Positions 33,714-42,524 of a DNA stretch of 64,000 nucleotides are shown here, in pieces. The notes under the pieces were generated by a model. That model ran no database searches and had not been told where the DNA came from. It worked only from the letters and a program-made list of their open reading frames with translations. Position 1 is the first letter of the stretch, and every line of letters begins with the position of its first letter. The stretch covers positions 1,116,001 through 1,180,000 of the forward strand of contig NZ_CBDDGH010000005.1 in NCBI RefSeq assembly GCF_965227725.1, in the 5' to 3' direction. The stretch is from Shimia sp965227725. Its GTDB lineage: Bacteria; Pseudomonadota; Alphaproteobacteria; Rhodobacterales; Rhodobacteraceae. A program made the translations under genes and the position numbers.

Positions 33714-33836
33714 TCACACAAAACCGGGCACATGCAGCGCAAGCACCAGCATGATCACCAGAGCCACCCCGCCAACAGCATCCTGCAACAGTGTGTCACC
33801 TGAATTGCGCACGACCGATTTGATTTGCTGCATCAT
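33714..33836 (-). CDS. 40-residue single-helix membrane protein
   Basis: Starts MMQQIKSVVRNSGDTLLQDA, then one membrane helix (about residues 21-38, GGVALVIMLVLALHVPG). Two adjacent ATG codons (33836 and 33833) follow AGGAGAGG at good spacing, which strongly supports real translation. The residues QDAVGG before the helix recall pilin-like Flp leaders but no cleavage site or pilus gene is present. Downstream is a minus-strand terminator. Function unknown. Confidence 0.65.
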   Translation of the reverse strand: MMQQIKSVVRNSGDTLLQDAVGGVALVIMLVLALHVPGFV

Positions 33837-33943
33837 GGGACCTCTCCTTCTCCCTAAGTTTTGTTGCCTCTTTGTTCTCATGCGGCGCGATTCGAGTAAA
33901 GAACTTTTTGAGAACAAAAGAGAACATTAAGAGACTTTCGCGG

Positions 33944-36034
33944 CTAACCCACTGAAATCAAACGAATCGCCTGATCTTGCTCCATCAGCCACAGGAGAAC
34001 ACGCGCCGCCTGCCCGCGTTCTGTTTCCAAGGTTGGGTCATCATGCAAAAGCTTGCGTGCATCACTTTGCGCCACCGCCATCAGGCTCGCCTGACTTTCA
34101 ACATCCGCAATCCGAAAGCGCGGCAAACCGGACTGCGCGGTGCCAATCAGATCGCCAGCTCCGCGCATCTGCAGATCGGTTTCGGCAATCACGAAGCCGT
34201 CTTCGCTCTCGCGCAGCACTTTCAGACGCTTCTCCCCGCTTTCGGTCAGCGGTGCTTGGTACATCAACAAACAGGTTGAAGCTTGCGAGCCCCGGCCCAC
34301 ACGTCCGCGCAGCTGATGGAGCTGCGCAAGACCAAACGCTTCCGCGCGCTCGATCACCATGATCGTGGCGTTGGGCACATTCACGCCCACCTCAATCACG
34401 GTTGTTGCCACCAGAACCTGTGTCTCACCGGCCTGAAACGCCGCCATCGCCGCGTCTTTCTCCTCTGGGAGCATCTGGCCATGCACAAGCCCGACAACAC
34501 CTTCACCGAGCGCGGCCCTGAGCGCTTTAAACCGCGCATCTGCGGCGGTGTAATCGACCCGCTCGCTTTCCTCGACCAGCGGGCACACCCAATAGGCCTG
34601 CTTGCCCTCCGCCACCGCTTTTTGCAGATGGCCCGCAACCTCATCCATGCGGGTGGTCGGGATCAGAGCGGTGGTGATGGGCTGACGTCCGGGCGGCTTT
34701 TCATCCAGCACCGACACATCCATGTCGCCATATTGCGCAAGCGCCAGACTGCGTGGGATCGGCGTGGCCGTCATCACCAAGACATCGGCACCGGCACCCT
34801 TTTTGCTAAGCTCCAACCGTTGGCGCACACCAAAGCGGTGTTGCTCGTCAATGATGGCCAGCCGCAAATCTTCAAAATGGACGTCCTGCTGGAACACCGC
34901 ATGGGTGCCGACCAAAATGTGAATGTCTCCCCGCGCCAGCGCCTCAAGCTTGGCTTTGCGCTCTTTGCCTTTGTCGCGACCGGTGAGAATCTCCAGCACC
35001 ACGCCCGCGCTTTCCGCCAGAGGCCGCAGACCCTCCATATGCTGGCGTGCCAAAATCTCGGTCGGGGCCATCATCACGCCCTGCCCGCCCGCTTCTACGG
35101 CGATCAGCAAAGCCACAAAGGCCACCAGCGTTTTGCCCGCGCCGACATCGCCTTGTAGCAAGCGGTTCATGCGGCTTGGCTCCGCCATATCGCGCGCAAT
35201 TGCCTCGATGGCCCGCTCCTGCGCCCCCGTGGGCTTGTAGGGCAGCGCCGCGCGCACCTTTGCCTGCAACACAGTGGTTTGCTGCGAAATCACGCCTTTG
35301 GCTTTCTGCAACTGGCTCCGCGCCAAGGCCAGCGTGATCTGATGCGCAAGAAACTCATCATAGGCCAGCCGTTCCCGCGCCGGATGGTTGGGGGACACCT
35401 GCTCCATCGCCTCAGGATGATGCACCAGCGCCATGGCTTCAGACCACGAGGGCCACCTCGCCTGATCTTTTTGGGACGGATCAATCCACTCCGCAAAATC
35501 CGGCGCCTTGGACAAAGCAGAGCGCACAGCCTTCACCATCGTCTTTTGCGAAACCCCGTGGGTCAGCGGATAAACAGGCTCAAAGGCGGGAATATCTTCG
35601 GCTTCATTTGGCGCAACCACATACTCCGGATGCACCATCTGGGCGACGCCATCAAACAGCTCAACCTTGCCGGACACGACACGCCGCGCGCCTTCCGGCA
35701 GGATTTTCTGCAAATAATCTGTGCGCGCATGGAAGAACACGATCTGAAACGAGGTCATCGCGTCCTGCACCGTGATCCGATACGCCCCGCCCCGATTGCG
35801 CGGCGGGCGATGCGTGCCCACAAGCACCTGCACGGTGACCACACCGGGCAGCTCCGCCTCATTCACCGAAAGCTTCTGCGCACGGTCAATCCCCGCATAG
35901 GGCAGCAGAAACAGCAGATCCCGCGGTTTGGTGACATCAATCTGCCCCAGATGCTGCGCCGTTTTGGGCCCAACACCGTCCAGTTTTGTCAGATCCGCGA
36001 AAAGCGGAAACAGGCTTTCCGGCCGTCCGCTCAT
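33944..36034 (-). CDS. recG: ATP-dependent DNA helicase RecG
   Basis: Reverses stalled replication forks and processes Holliday junctions. 696 residues. An N-terminal wedge/OB domain is followed by the helicase core: Walker A LLQGDVGAGKT, DEQH-type Walker B (IIDEQHRFGVRQR), TATPIPRSLAL, and motif VI QLRGRVGRG. The start overlaps the ligA stop as ATGA, so it is coupled to ligA. It ends the leftward ligA-recG unit. Confidence 0.97.
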   Translation of the reverse strand: MSGRPESLFPLFADLTKLDGVGPKTAQHLGQIDVTKPRDLLFLLPYAGIDRAQKLSVNEAELPGVVTVQVLVGTHRPPRNRGGAYRITVQDAMTSFQIVFFHARTDYLQKILPEGARRVVSGKVELFDGVAQMVHPEYVVAPNEAEDIPAFEPVYPLTHGVSQKTMVKAVRSALSKAPDFAEWIDPSQKDQARWPSWSEAMALVHHPEAMEQVSPNHPARERLAYDEFLAHQITLALARSQLQKAKGVISQQTTVLQAKVRAALPYKPTGAQERAIEAIARDMAEPSRMNRLLQGDVGAGKTLVAFVALLIAVEAGGQGVMMAPTEILARQHMEGLRPLAESAGVVLEILTGRDKGKERKAKLEALARGDIHILVGTHAVFQQDVHFEDLRLAIIDEQHRFGVRQRLELSKKGAGADVLVMTATPIPRSLALAQYGDMDVSVLDEKPPGRQPITTALIPTTRMDEVAGHLQKAVAEGKQAYWVCPLVEESERVDYTAADARFKALRAALGEGVVGLVHGQMLPEEKDAAMAAFQAGETQVLVATTVIEVGVNVPNATIMVIERAEAFGLAQLHQLRGRVGRGSQASTCLLMYQAPLTESGEKRLKVLRESEDGFVIAETDLQMRGAGDLIGTAQSGLPRFRIADVESQASLMAVAQSDARKLLHDDPTLETERGQAARVLLWLMEQDQAIRLISVG

Positions 36035-38310
36035 AGGCCCTCGATCATCGCCAGCCAGCCGTCTTCGTCGATGGTTTCAATACCCAACTCCTGCGCTTTG
36101 GCCGCTTTGCTGCCCGCCCCCGGCCCCGCCACAAGCAAATCGGTTTTCTTGGAAACAGACCCGGACACTTTCGCCCCAAGACTTTCCGCACGCGCCTTGG
36201 CTTCTGCGCGAGTCATCTTCTCAAGCGAGCCGGTAAACACCACAGTCTTGCCAGCCACCGGGCTTTCCTGAGACGGCGCTTCAGGCGGGATGATGTCCAA
36301 CTCATCCATCAACCGGTCAATGGCCGCGCGTTCTTCGGCGTTGGCAAAAGCATCCGTGAGCGACAGCCCCACAGCGGCCCCAATGCCATCAATCCCGGTC
36401 AGATCCGCCCAGACCGCCTGCGCCCCCGCAGGCACCTTGCACTCAGAAATCGCTGCGTCCCGGCTTTCCTTGACCCGCGCGCGGCGACCTTCGCGCTGCG
36501 CCGCGATCCGCTCGGCCTCTTCCGCCTGATCCGCCGCCCGATGGGCGAGCGCGGCTGGTCGCGCCGCTTCCGCCGCATGCACAAGCTTATCCCAGCTCAT
36601 GAAGTGCAGCGCCAAATCTTTGGCTGCACTCTCGCCGACATGGCGAATGCCAAGACTGAACAGCGCCCGCGCGAAAGCGATCTTGCGCTTATCGTTGATG
36701 GCCGCAAACAGATTGGCCGCACTCTGATCGCCCCAGCCTTTGCGGTTCTTGAGCTTGTTCAGATTGCCCGCATCCCGACGTTCCAAAGTGAAAATCTGAG
36801 CCGGTTCACGGATGGGCAGATCCGGATCGTCAAAGAACATCTCGATCTGTTTCGCACCCAATCCTTCGATATCAAAGGCTTTACGAGCCACGAAATGACG
36901 CAACTTTTCAATGGCTTGCGCAGCACAGATCATCCCGCCAGTGCAATAGCGCACCGCGTCGCCTTCTTCACGCACGGCGGGCGAGCCACACACCGGACAG
37001 CTCTCCGGGAACGCATAGCGCTCGGCATCACCTTTGCGCTTGCTCAGGTCCACGTCCGCCACTTTGGGGATCACATCCCCCGCGCGATAGACCTGCACCC
37101 AGTCGCCTTCGCGGATGTCTTTGCCGCCACGGATCTCAGCACCTTTGCTGTCCCGTCCGGCGATGTAGTCTTCATTGTGCAGCGTTGCGTTGGAGACCAC
37201 CACGCCGCCCACCGTCACTGGGGCGAGCCGCGCAACCGGGCTGAGTGCACCGGTGCGGCCCACCTGAATGTCGATGGCCTCAAGCCAGGTCCAGGCCAGT
37301 TCTGCCGGAAACTTATGCGCCACCGCCCAACGCGGTGTGGTGGAGCGAAAGCCCAACCGCGCCTGCAGCGCCAGTTCGTCCACCTTGTAAACCACGCCGT
37401 CGATGTCATAGCCAAGGTCCGCGCGGCCTTCCTCGATCTTGTGGTAATGCGCGATCATCTCATCGGCATTTGCACAGAGTGCCGTCAGATCATTGATCAC
37501 GAACCCAAAGGACTGAAGTCGTTTGATCGCCTCCATCTGCGTCTCTGCCAACGGCTCAGACAGCTCTCCCCAAGCGTAGGCAAAGAACTTCAGCGGGCGC
37601 TCGCGGGTGACATTTGCATCCAGCTGTCGCAGGCTGCCCGCAGCCGCGTTGCGCGGGTTGGCAAACACGGTCAGCGCGCGCTTACCGGCCTCTGCCCGTT
37701 TCTCGTTCTCTGCCGTGATCCGCGCATTTAGGGCCGCGAAATCCGCGTGGCTCATATAGACTTCGCCGCGCACCTCCAACACATCCGGCGCACCGTCGAT
37801 CTCATGGGGAATATCGGCAATGGTCTTGGCATTCTCAGTGACGTTTTCCCCCGTTGCGCCATCGCCACGGGTCGCCGCGTAGACCAGCTTGCCCTGCTCA
37901 TAGCGCAACGACAGGCTCAATCCGTCGATCTTGGGTTCTGCCGTAAACGCCAACGCGCCAGTGCCCTGCCCCAGATACTTGCGGATACGGTCGACAAAAT
38001 CCTGAACATCCTGATCTTCAAACGCATTGCCAAGGCTCAGCATCGGCACTGCATGGGTGATCTTGCCAAAACCTTCGGCTGGTGCCGCCCCCACCTGCTC
38101 AGATGGGCTGTCTGCACGTTTGAGATCTGGGAAACGCGCCTCAATCTCTTGGTTGCGCCGCTTCAGCCGGTCATATTCCGCGTCCGAAAGCTTTGGCGCA
38201 TCGGCGCCGTGATAGTCGCGATTCGCCTGAGCCAGCAACGCGGAAAGGCGCCCGAGTTCCTCGCGCGCCTGCTCCATAGTCAATTCTGCAATGGCGATCT
38301 CTTTGGCCAC
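36031..38310 (-). CDS. ligA: NAD-dependent DNA ligase LigA
   Basis: Seals nicks using NAD. 759 residues from GTG 38310, chosen because GGGAGA precedes it by 5 bases and MEQAREELGRLSALL follows in the normal place; the open frame upstream is not similar to ligases. The adenylated Lys is in AEPKIDGLSLSLRYEQG. Also present are the OB fold, the four zinc cysteines (CPVCGSP and YCTGGMICAAQ), HhH repeats and the C-terminal BRCT domain (GKTVVFTGSLEKMTR). It is about 85 residues longer than E. coli LigA, partly through a charged helical insert in the HhH region (about residues 565-615). Confidence 0.96.
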   Translation of the reverse strand: MAKEIAIAELTMEQAREELGRLSALLAQANRDYHGADAPKLSDAEYDRLKRRNQEIEARFPDLKRADSPSEQVGAAPAEGFGKITHAVPMLSLGNAFEDQDVQDFVDRIRKYLGQGTGALAFTAEPKIDGLSLSLRYEQGKLVYAATRGDGATGENVTENAKTIADIPHEIDGAPDVLEVRGEVYMSHADFAALNARITAENEKRAEAGKRALTVFANPRNAAAGSLRQLDANVTRERPLKFFAYAWGELSEPLAETQMEAIKRLQSFGFVINDLTALCANADEMIAHYHKIEEGRADLGYDIDGVVYKVDELALQARLGFRSTTPRWAVAHKFPAELAWTWLEAIDIQVGRTGALSPVARLAPVTVGGVVVSNATLHNEDYIAGRDSKGAEIRGGKDIREGDWVQVYRAGDVIPKVADVDLSKRKGDAERYAFPESCPVCGSPAVREEGDAVRYCTGGMICAAQAIEKLRHFVARKAFDIEGLGAKQIEMFFDDPDLPIREPAQIFTLERRDAGNLNKLKNRKGWGDQSAANLFAAINDKRKIAFARALFSLGIRHVGESAAKDLALHFMSWDKLVHAAEAARPAALAHRAADQAEEAERIAAQREGRRARVKESRDAAISECKVPAGAQAVWADLTGIDGIGAAVGLSLTDAFANAEERAAIDRLMDELDIIPPEAPSQESPVAGKTVVFTGSLEKMTRAEAKARAESLGAKVSGSVSKKTDLLVAGPGAGSKAAKAQELGIETIDEDGWLAMIEGL

Positions 38311-38383
38311 GTGCGTCTCCCTATCATACCCTCCCAAGTGATAGGGCTGAGACGCGGCGAGGTCCAGTAGATCCCGGCGCTTA

Positions 38384-39100
38384 TCAGGCGCGCATTGCCA
38401 CCGGATCGTCGGTCGCCGATACCGGCTCAGGATCACGTAGCACATAACCACGGCCCCAGACTGTCTCGATATAGTTCTCGCCACCGGTTGCTTCGCTGAG
38501 TTTCTTGCGCAGCTTACAGATGAAGACGTCGATGATTTTCAGTTCCGGCTCGTCCATGCCGCCGTAAAGATGGTTCAGAAACATCTCTTTGGTCAGCGTG
38601 GTGCCCTTGCGCAGGCTCAGAAGCTCCAGCATCTGGTACTCTTTGCCTGTCAGGTGAACAGTTTTACCTTCAACTTCAACGGTTTTGGCGTCCAGGTTCA
38701 CAGAGATGCGGCCGGTTTTGATCACGGACTGAGAGTGGCCTTTGGAGCGGCGGATGATCGCGTGAATACGCGCCACCAGCTCTTCGCGGTGGAACGGTTT
38801 GGTCAGGTAGTCATCTGCACCGTAACCAAAGCCTTTAAGCTTGCTTTCGGTGTCATCTGCGCCGGACAGAATCAGGATCGGCGTGTCGATGCGCGATGTG
38901 CGCAGCTGACGCAGCACTTCGTGGCCTGTCATGTCTGGCAGGCCAAGATCCAGCAGGATCAGGTCGTAGTCATAGAGCTTTGCCAGGTCGATGCCCTCTT
39001 CGCCAAGATCTGTGGCATAGACATTCAGGTTGGCGTGGGTCAGCATCATCTCAATGCTTTTAGATGTGGTGGGATCGTCTTCGACCAGCAGCACTCTCAT
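38384..39100 (-). CDS. ctrA: cell-cycle response regulator CtrA
   Basis: 238-residue OmpR-type regulator. The receiver has the acidic pair Asp8/Asp9, phosphoacceptor Asp51 (LILLDLGLPDMTG) and Lys in YLTKPF. The C-terminal winged helix is highly conserved: HLTGKEYQMLELLSLRKG and LYGGMDEPELKIIDVFICKL, then WGRGYVLRDP. In Rhodobacterales CtrA controls motility, GTA release and loss of quorum-sensing control more than division. AAGGAA precedes ATG. sciP is just upstream, and a TTAA-rich leader lies between. Confidence 0.97.
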   Translation of the reverse strand: MRVLLVEDDPTTSKSIEMMLTHANLNVYATDLGEEGIDLAKLYDYDLILLDLGLPDMTGHEVLRQLRTSRIDTPILILSGADDTESKLKGFGYGADDYLTKPFHREELVARIHAIIRRSKGHSQSVIKTGRISVNLDAKTVEVEGKTVHLTGKEYQMLELLSLRKGTTLTKEMFLNHLYGGMDEPELKIIDVFICKLRKKLSEATGGENYIETVWGRGYVLRDPEPVSATDDPVAMRA

Positions 39101-39133
39101 TTGGACTTCCTTACAACTGGGAGGGTTTATGCG

Positions 39134-39163
39134 TTAACATTAACCTTAATGGTTAAAGGTTAA
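39134..39163. promoter_or_regulatory. cluster of five TTAA boxes upstream of ctrA
   Basis: TTAA occurs at 39134, 39140, 39146, 39153 and 39160, with another at 39188. CtrA half-sites are TTAA, but no pair here has the exact 7-base spacing; spacings of 8 or 9 occur. It may still be the autoregulated ctrA promoter. Confidence 0.45.
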
Positions 39164-39200
39164 CGAGCCGTTACCAATTTAGGAAGGTTAAGAGGCAAAA

Positions 39201-39479
39201 TCAGTTCTGTCTAAATTTCTGCACCGCTGTCGCTTTCAAAGCCTCCTGTCCGTGGGTCGACACAGCGGTCACCCATTCGTTGAACTCATCATCACTTAAT
39301 CCATAGGTTTCAAGCGCTTCGCGCTTTGTGATCAACCCATAGGCCACGCCGCGCACAACCGCGGCTTTGCGTGATGCCACCCAGCGTTTGGTGTTGGCCG
39401 GTGGCAAATCGGCCCGCGTCATCACCTGCCCGTCTGACAGGGTAACACATCTTGGCCCCTCAACTTTTTTCAAAAACAT
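39201..39479 (-). CDS. sciP: CtrA inhibitor SciP (DUF1153)
   Basis: 92-residue helix-turn-helix protein that in Caulobacter binds CtrA or its promoters and blocks CtrA-driven transcription. The family core is complete: GPRCVTLSDGQVMTRADLP, KRWVASRKAAVVRGVAYGL, and ETYGLSDDEFNEW. ATG 39479 is preferred over the ATG 9 bases upstream, because GAGGAG is then 9 bases away instead of touching the start. It lies directly upstream of ctrA on the same strand, 100 bases apart. Confidence 0.93.
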   Translation of the reverse strand: MFLKKVEGPRCVTLSDGQVMTRADLPPANTKRWVASRKAAVVRGVAYGLITKREALETYGLSDDEFNEWVTAVSTHGQEALKATAVQKFRQN

Positions 39480-39603
39480 TGCGTCCATCTCCTCGCGTGA
39501 GGAAAATTTTCTCCGAGCGGACTTAACGAGGCCCTAAAGCGCCCCTTGAGAGTATCTAAGATTTTCCTATATTCTCGTCGACTTCTGACCGGAGAGACTC
39601 ACC

Positions 39604-40749
39604 ATGGCGCTTCACAGCGACACACCCCTTAATTCATTGGGTTTTGCGAAGCCCCCTTCTGAAACCCGCGTGGTCGTTGCCATGTCCGGCGGGGTGGATA
39701 GCTCCGTTGTCGCAGCCCAATTGGCGGACGAAGGCTACGATGTGGTGGGTGTCACCCTGCAACTTTATGACCATGGCGCGGCTTTGGCGAAGAAAGGTGC
39801 GTGCTGTGCGGGAATCGATATTCACGATGCGCGCCGCGTCGCCGAGGAAAAAGGCTTCCCGCATTATGTCCTGGATTACGAGAATATCTTCCAAGACGCG
39901 GTAATTGACGAATTTGCCGACAGCTACCTCGCAGGTGCCACTCCGGTGCCCTGTATCCGCTGCAATGAGCGGGTGAAATTCAAGGATCTTCTGGAAACCG
40001 CCAAGGATCTGGATGCCGATTGCATGGCCACGGGCCACTACATCCAGCGCAAAATGGGCACCCAAGGCGCCGAGTTGCATTCCGCCGAAGATGCCCGTCG
40101 CGACCAGAGCTACTTCCTGTTCTCCACCACGCCGGAGCAGCTCGACTACCTGCGCTTCCCGCTGGGCCATCTGCCCAACAAAGACGCAACGCGCGCGCTG
40201 GCGGCAGAGTACGGCCTCTCGGTGGCCGACAAGCCCGACAGTCAGGACATCTGTTTCGTGCCAAATGGCGACTATGCCAGCGTGATTGAGAAACTGCGCC
40301 CCGGTGCGGCGGACGCAGGCGAAATCGTGGATCACGAAGGCAATGTGCGCGGCGCCCACAATGGCGTCATTCACTACACCATCGGGCAGCGTCGCGGCCT
40401 TGGCATCGGCGGGCTTACCGAGCCGCTTTATGTGGTGAAACTGGACGTTGAGAAGAAACAGGTTGTCGTCGGCCCCAAAGAGATGCTGGCCACCCGCATA
40501 ATACCTGTGCGCGAGATCAACTGGCTTGGTGATGAACCTTTTGACTCCAGGTCGGAATGGCAAGTGGCCGTCAAGGTCCGCTCCACACGCCCGCCGCGCG
40601 ACGCCATCATTCGCCCAACCGGCCCGACCACCGCAGAGGTGGAATTGCTGACACCGGAAGAAGGCGTGTCCCCCGGTCAGGCCTGCGTCTTTTATGACAA
40701 TGAAAGCTCGCGCATCTTTGGCGGCGGCTGGATTTGGCGCGGCTACTAA
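39604..40749 (+). CDS. mnmA: tRNA-specific 2-thiouridylase MnmA
   Basis: Makes the 2-thio group of wobble uridine 34 in tRNA Lys, Glu and Gln. 381 residues. PP-loop SGGVDSS at 28-34; the cysteine pair is in VPCIRCNE and DICFVPNG, used for persulfide chemistry. The motifs FVPNGDYASVIEKLRPG and GQRRGLGIGG are complete. Preceded by GGAGAG before ATG 39604 and divergent from sciP. Confidence 0.96.
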   Translation: MALHSDTPLNSLGFAKPPSETRVVVAMSGGVDSSVVAAQLADEGYDVVGVTLQLYDHGAALAKKGACCAGIDIHDARRVAEEKGFPHYVLDYENIFQDAVIDEFADSYLAGATPVPCIRCNERVKFKDLLETAKDLDADCMATGHYIQRKMGTQGAELHSAEDARRDQSYFLFSTTPEQLDYLRFPLGHLPNKDATRALAAEYGLSVADKPDSQDICFVPNGDYASVIEKLRPGAADAGEIVDHEGNVRGAHNGVIHYTIGQRRGLGIGGLTEPLYVVKLDVEKKQVVVGPKEMLATRIIPVREINWLGDEPFDSRSEWQVAVKVRSTRPPRDAIIRPTGPTTAEVELLTPEEGVSPGQACVFYDNESSRIFGGGWIWRGY

Positions 40750-40791
40750 GCTGCCAAGATTCTGGGTGAACTCTTAGGCCACCTGCCCGCT

Positions 40792-41370
40792 CTAAATCGC
40801 GTCGGTCGCTGTGTTCAAAACGACATAGAGGCCGACGGCAGTCATCACATAAGGCGCAAAGCGTTCGAGCTTTTGCACCCGGGCGATCCGGTCAGGCGCG
40901 ATACCTGCGCTGACGGCACCGATGGCCGCGACCACAAGCGCTGAAATCAGTGCGCCTCCCAAAACCGGAGCTGAATAGACGGCACGGGAATCCGCCAGCA
41001 GCGGCGTGAACACCGCAAAAGTGTCAAACGACAGGCTCAGGAACAGCACCGTCAACGCCACAGTGTTTGCCCTCACCTCTGGCGCTTGCCCCTCGGCGTC
41101 GGGCGCGCTGCGATGCTGCCAGAGTCCCCAGAGGCCAAGCCCGATTGGCACCAGCCCCAGATAGCCCACAGGCAGCGGCAGTTCTGTATCCGCGCGTTCG
41201 GCCACCAGAAAGGCAATTGCGAGCACAAGCACCTGCGCCAGCATATAGCCCACAATCACCTGAAACCGCCCCATCGTCAGGATCAGCCCTAGCATCACCA
41301 CCAGATTGTCGAGATTGGTCGCCAGATGGGTCAGGCAAGAAGAAACCGCCAGCGCGACGGTCTCCATCAT
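40792..41370 (-). CDS. CadD-like cadmium/cation resistance-family membrane protein
   Basis: 192 residues, five to six membrane helices. The segment LATNLDNLVVMLGLIL with its internal duplicate-like LSLSFDTFAVFTPLLA resembles the CadD/LysE-type small exporters. Whether it moves cadmium or another ion cannot be told. The start overlaps the lpxB stop as ATGA, so it is coupled to the lipid A genes, an unusual position for a metal exporter. No metal-sensing regulator is near. Confidence 0.7.
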   Translation of the reverse strand: MMETVALAVSSCLTHLATNLDNLVVMLGLILTMGRFQVIVGYMLAQVLVLAIAFLVAERADTELPLPVGYLGLVPIGLGLWGLWQHRSAPDAEGQAPEVRANTVALTVLFLSLSFDTFAVFTPLLADSRAVYSAPVLGGALISALVVAAIGAVSAGIAPDRIARVQKLERFAPYVMTAVGLYVVLNTATDAI

Positions 41371-42524
41371 GCGCCCAGGCCGTCCAACACGGCACGCGCG
41401 GCACGCAGCCCCGGCGCTTCATGCCCTTTGCCGAGACGCTCCATGGTCAGCGCCATGGCGGCCTGTTGCGCCTCTGGGTTGTCCAATATGCGCAAAATGG
41501 CCGGTGCAATGTCTTCCGGCTGAAACGCAGGGCCAAGGAACTCTTCCACCGTGCGTGTTTCTGACACCAGATTAACCAGCGTCACCGTATCAATCAGCGC
41601 CATGCGGCTCATGATTTGCCAGCTCAGCCAGCTCATGTCGTAGGCCACAACCATCGGCGTCGCGCTTGCCGCCAGCTCCAGCGACACAGTCCCTGAGGCC
41701 GCCAATGCCACATCCGCGGCAGCAAAGGCCGCGCGTTTCTGCGCAAGCCCTTCCTCTGGCCCCATCAGATTCGGATCAAGCACGATGGGCGCATGCGGCC
41801 ATCCGGCCACCGCCTCTTTCACCGCATCCGCCACCGGTGCAGCCGCGGGCACAACCACCTGCAAATCCGGCTTTTGCTGCTTTAGCCGTGCAACCACGTC
41901 GCCAAACGCAGGCGTGAGCCGTCCAACTTCACCGCGACGCGACCCCGGCAACGCCACCAACAATGGCGCATCATCAATGCCATGCTGCGCCCGAAAAGCG
42001 GCAACCTCTTCAGCGTTTGCAACAGGTTCCGTGACAACCGGATGCCCAACAAAATCACACCGAAGCCCCACAGCTTCCATATAGGGCGGCTCAAACGGCA
42101 AAAGCGCCAGCACATGATCCACGGACCGCGCCATCTTCTGCGCGCGCTTTGGGCGCCAGGCCCAGACCGACGGCGCCACATAATGCACACAACGGATGGT
42201 GCTGACGGCCTTCACTTCCCGTGCCACACGCAGGCAGAAATCCGGGCTGTCAATCGTGATCAGAACATCCGGCTGCCAGTCGAGCACCGCTTTCGCCGTT
42301 TGATGCATCCGTTTGACGAGGTGGCGGTATTTGGGCAGCACCTCAGCAATGCCCATCACGCTCAGCTCATCCATGGGAAACAGGCTCTCAAGCCCCTGCG
42401 CGCCCATCAAAGGCCCGCCGACCCCCGCAAATTCGACATTGGGCATCAACTGGCGCAGGCCTTCCATCAAGGCCCCGCCCAACCGGTCGCCCGACAGTTC
42501 TCCAGCGACCAGAAACACCTTCAT
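41367..42524 (-). CDS. lpxB: lipid-A-disaccharide synthase
   Basis: Joins UDP-2,3-diacylglucosamine and lipid X to form the lipid A disaccharide. 385 residues, family-typical. The GT19 pattern is complete: VAGELSGDRLGGALM, ELSVMGIAEVLPKYRHL, IDSPDFCLRVA, HYVAPSVWAWRP and LALPGSRRGEV. It overlaps lpxI by one base (TGATG). Confidence 0.97.
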   Translation of the reverse strand: MKVFLVAGELSGDRLGGALMEGLRQLMPNVEFAGVGGPLMGAQGLESLFPMDELSVMGIAEVLPKYRHLVKRMHQTAKAVLDWQPDVLITIDSPDFCLRVAREVKAVSTIRCVHYVAPSVWAWRPKRAQKMARSVDHVLALLPFEPPYMEAVGLRCDFVGHPVVTEPVANAEEVAAFRAQHGIDDAPLLVALPGSRRGEVGRLTPAFGDVVARLKQQKPDLQVVVPAAAPVADAVKEAVAGWPHAPIVLDPNLMGPEEGLAQKRAAFAAADVALAASGTVSLELAASATPMVVAYDMSWLSWQIMSRMALIDTVTLVNLVSETRTVEEFLGPAFQPEDIAPAILRILDNPEAQQAAMALTMERLGKGHEAPGLRAARAVLDGLGA

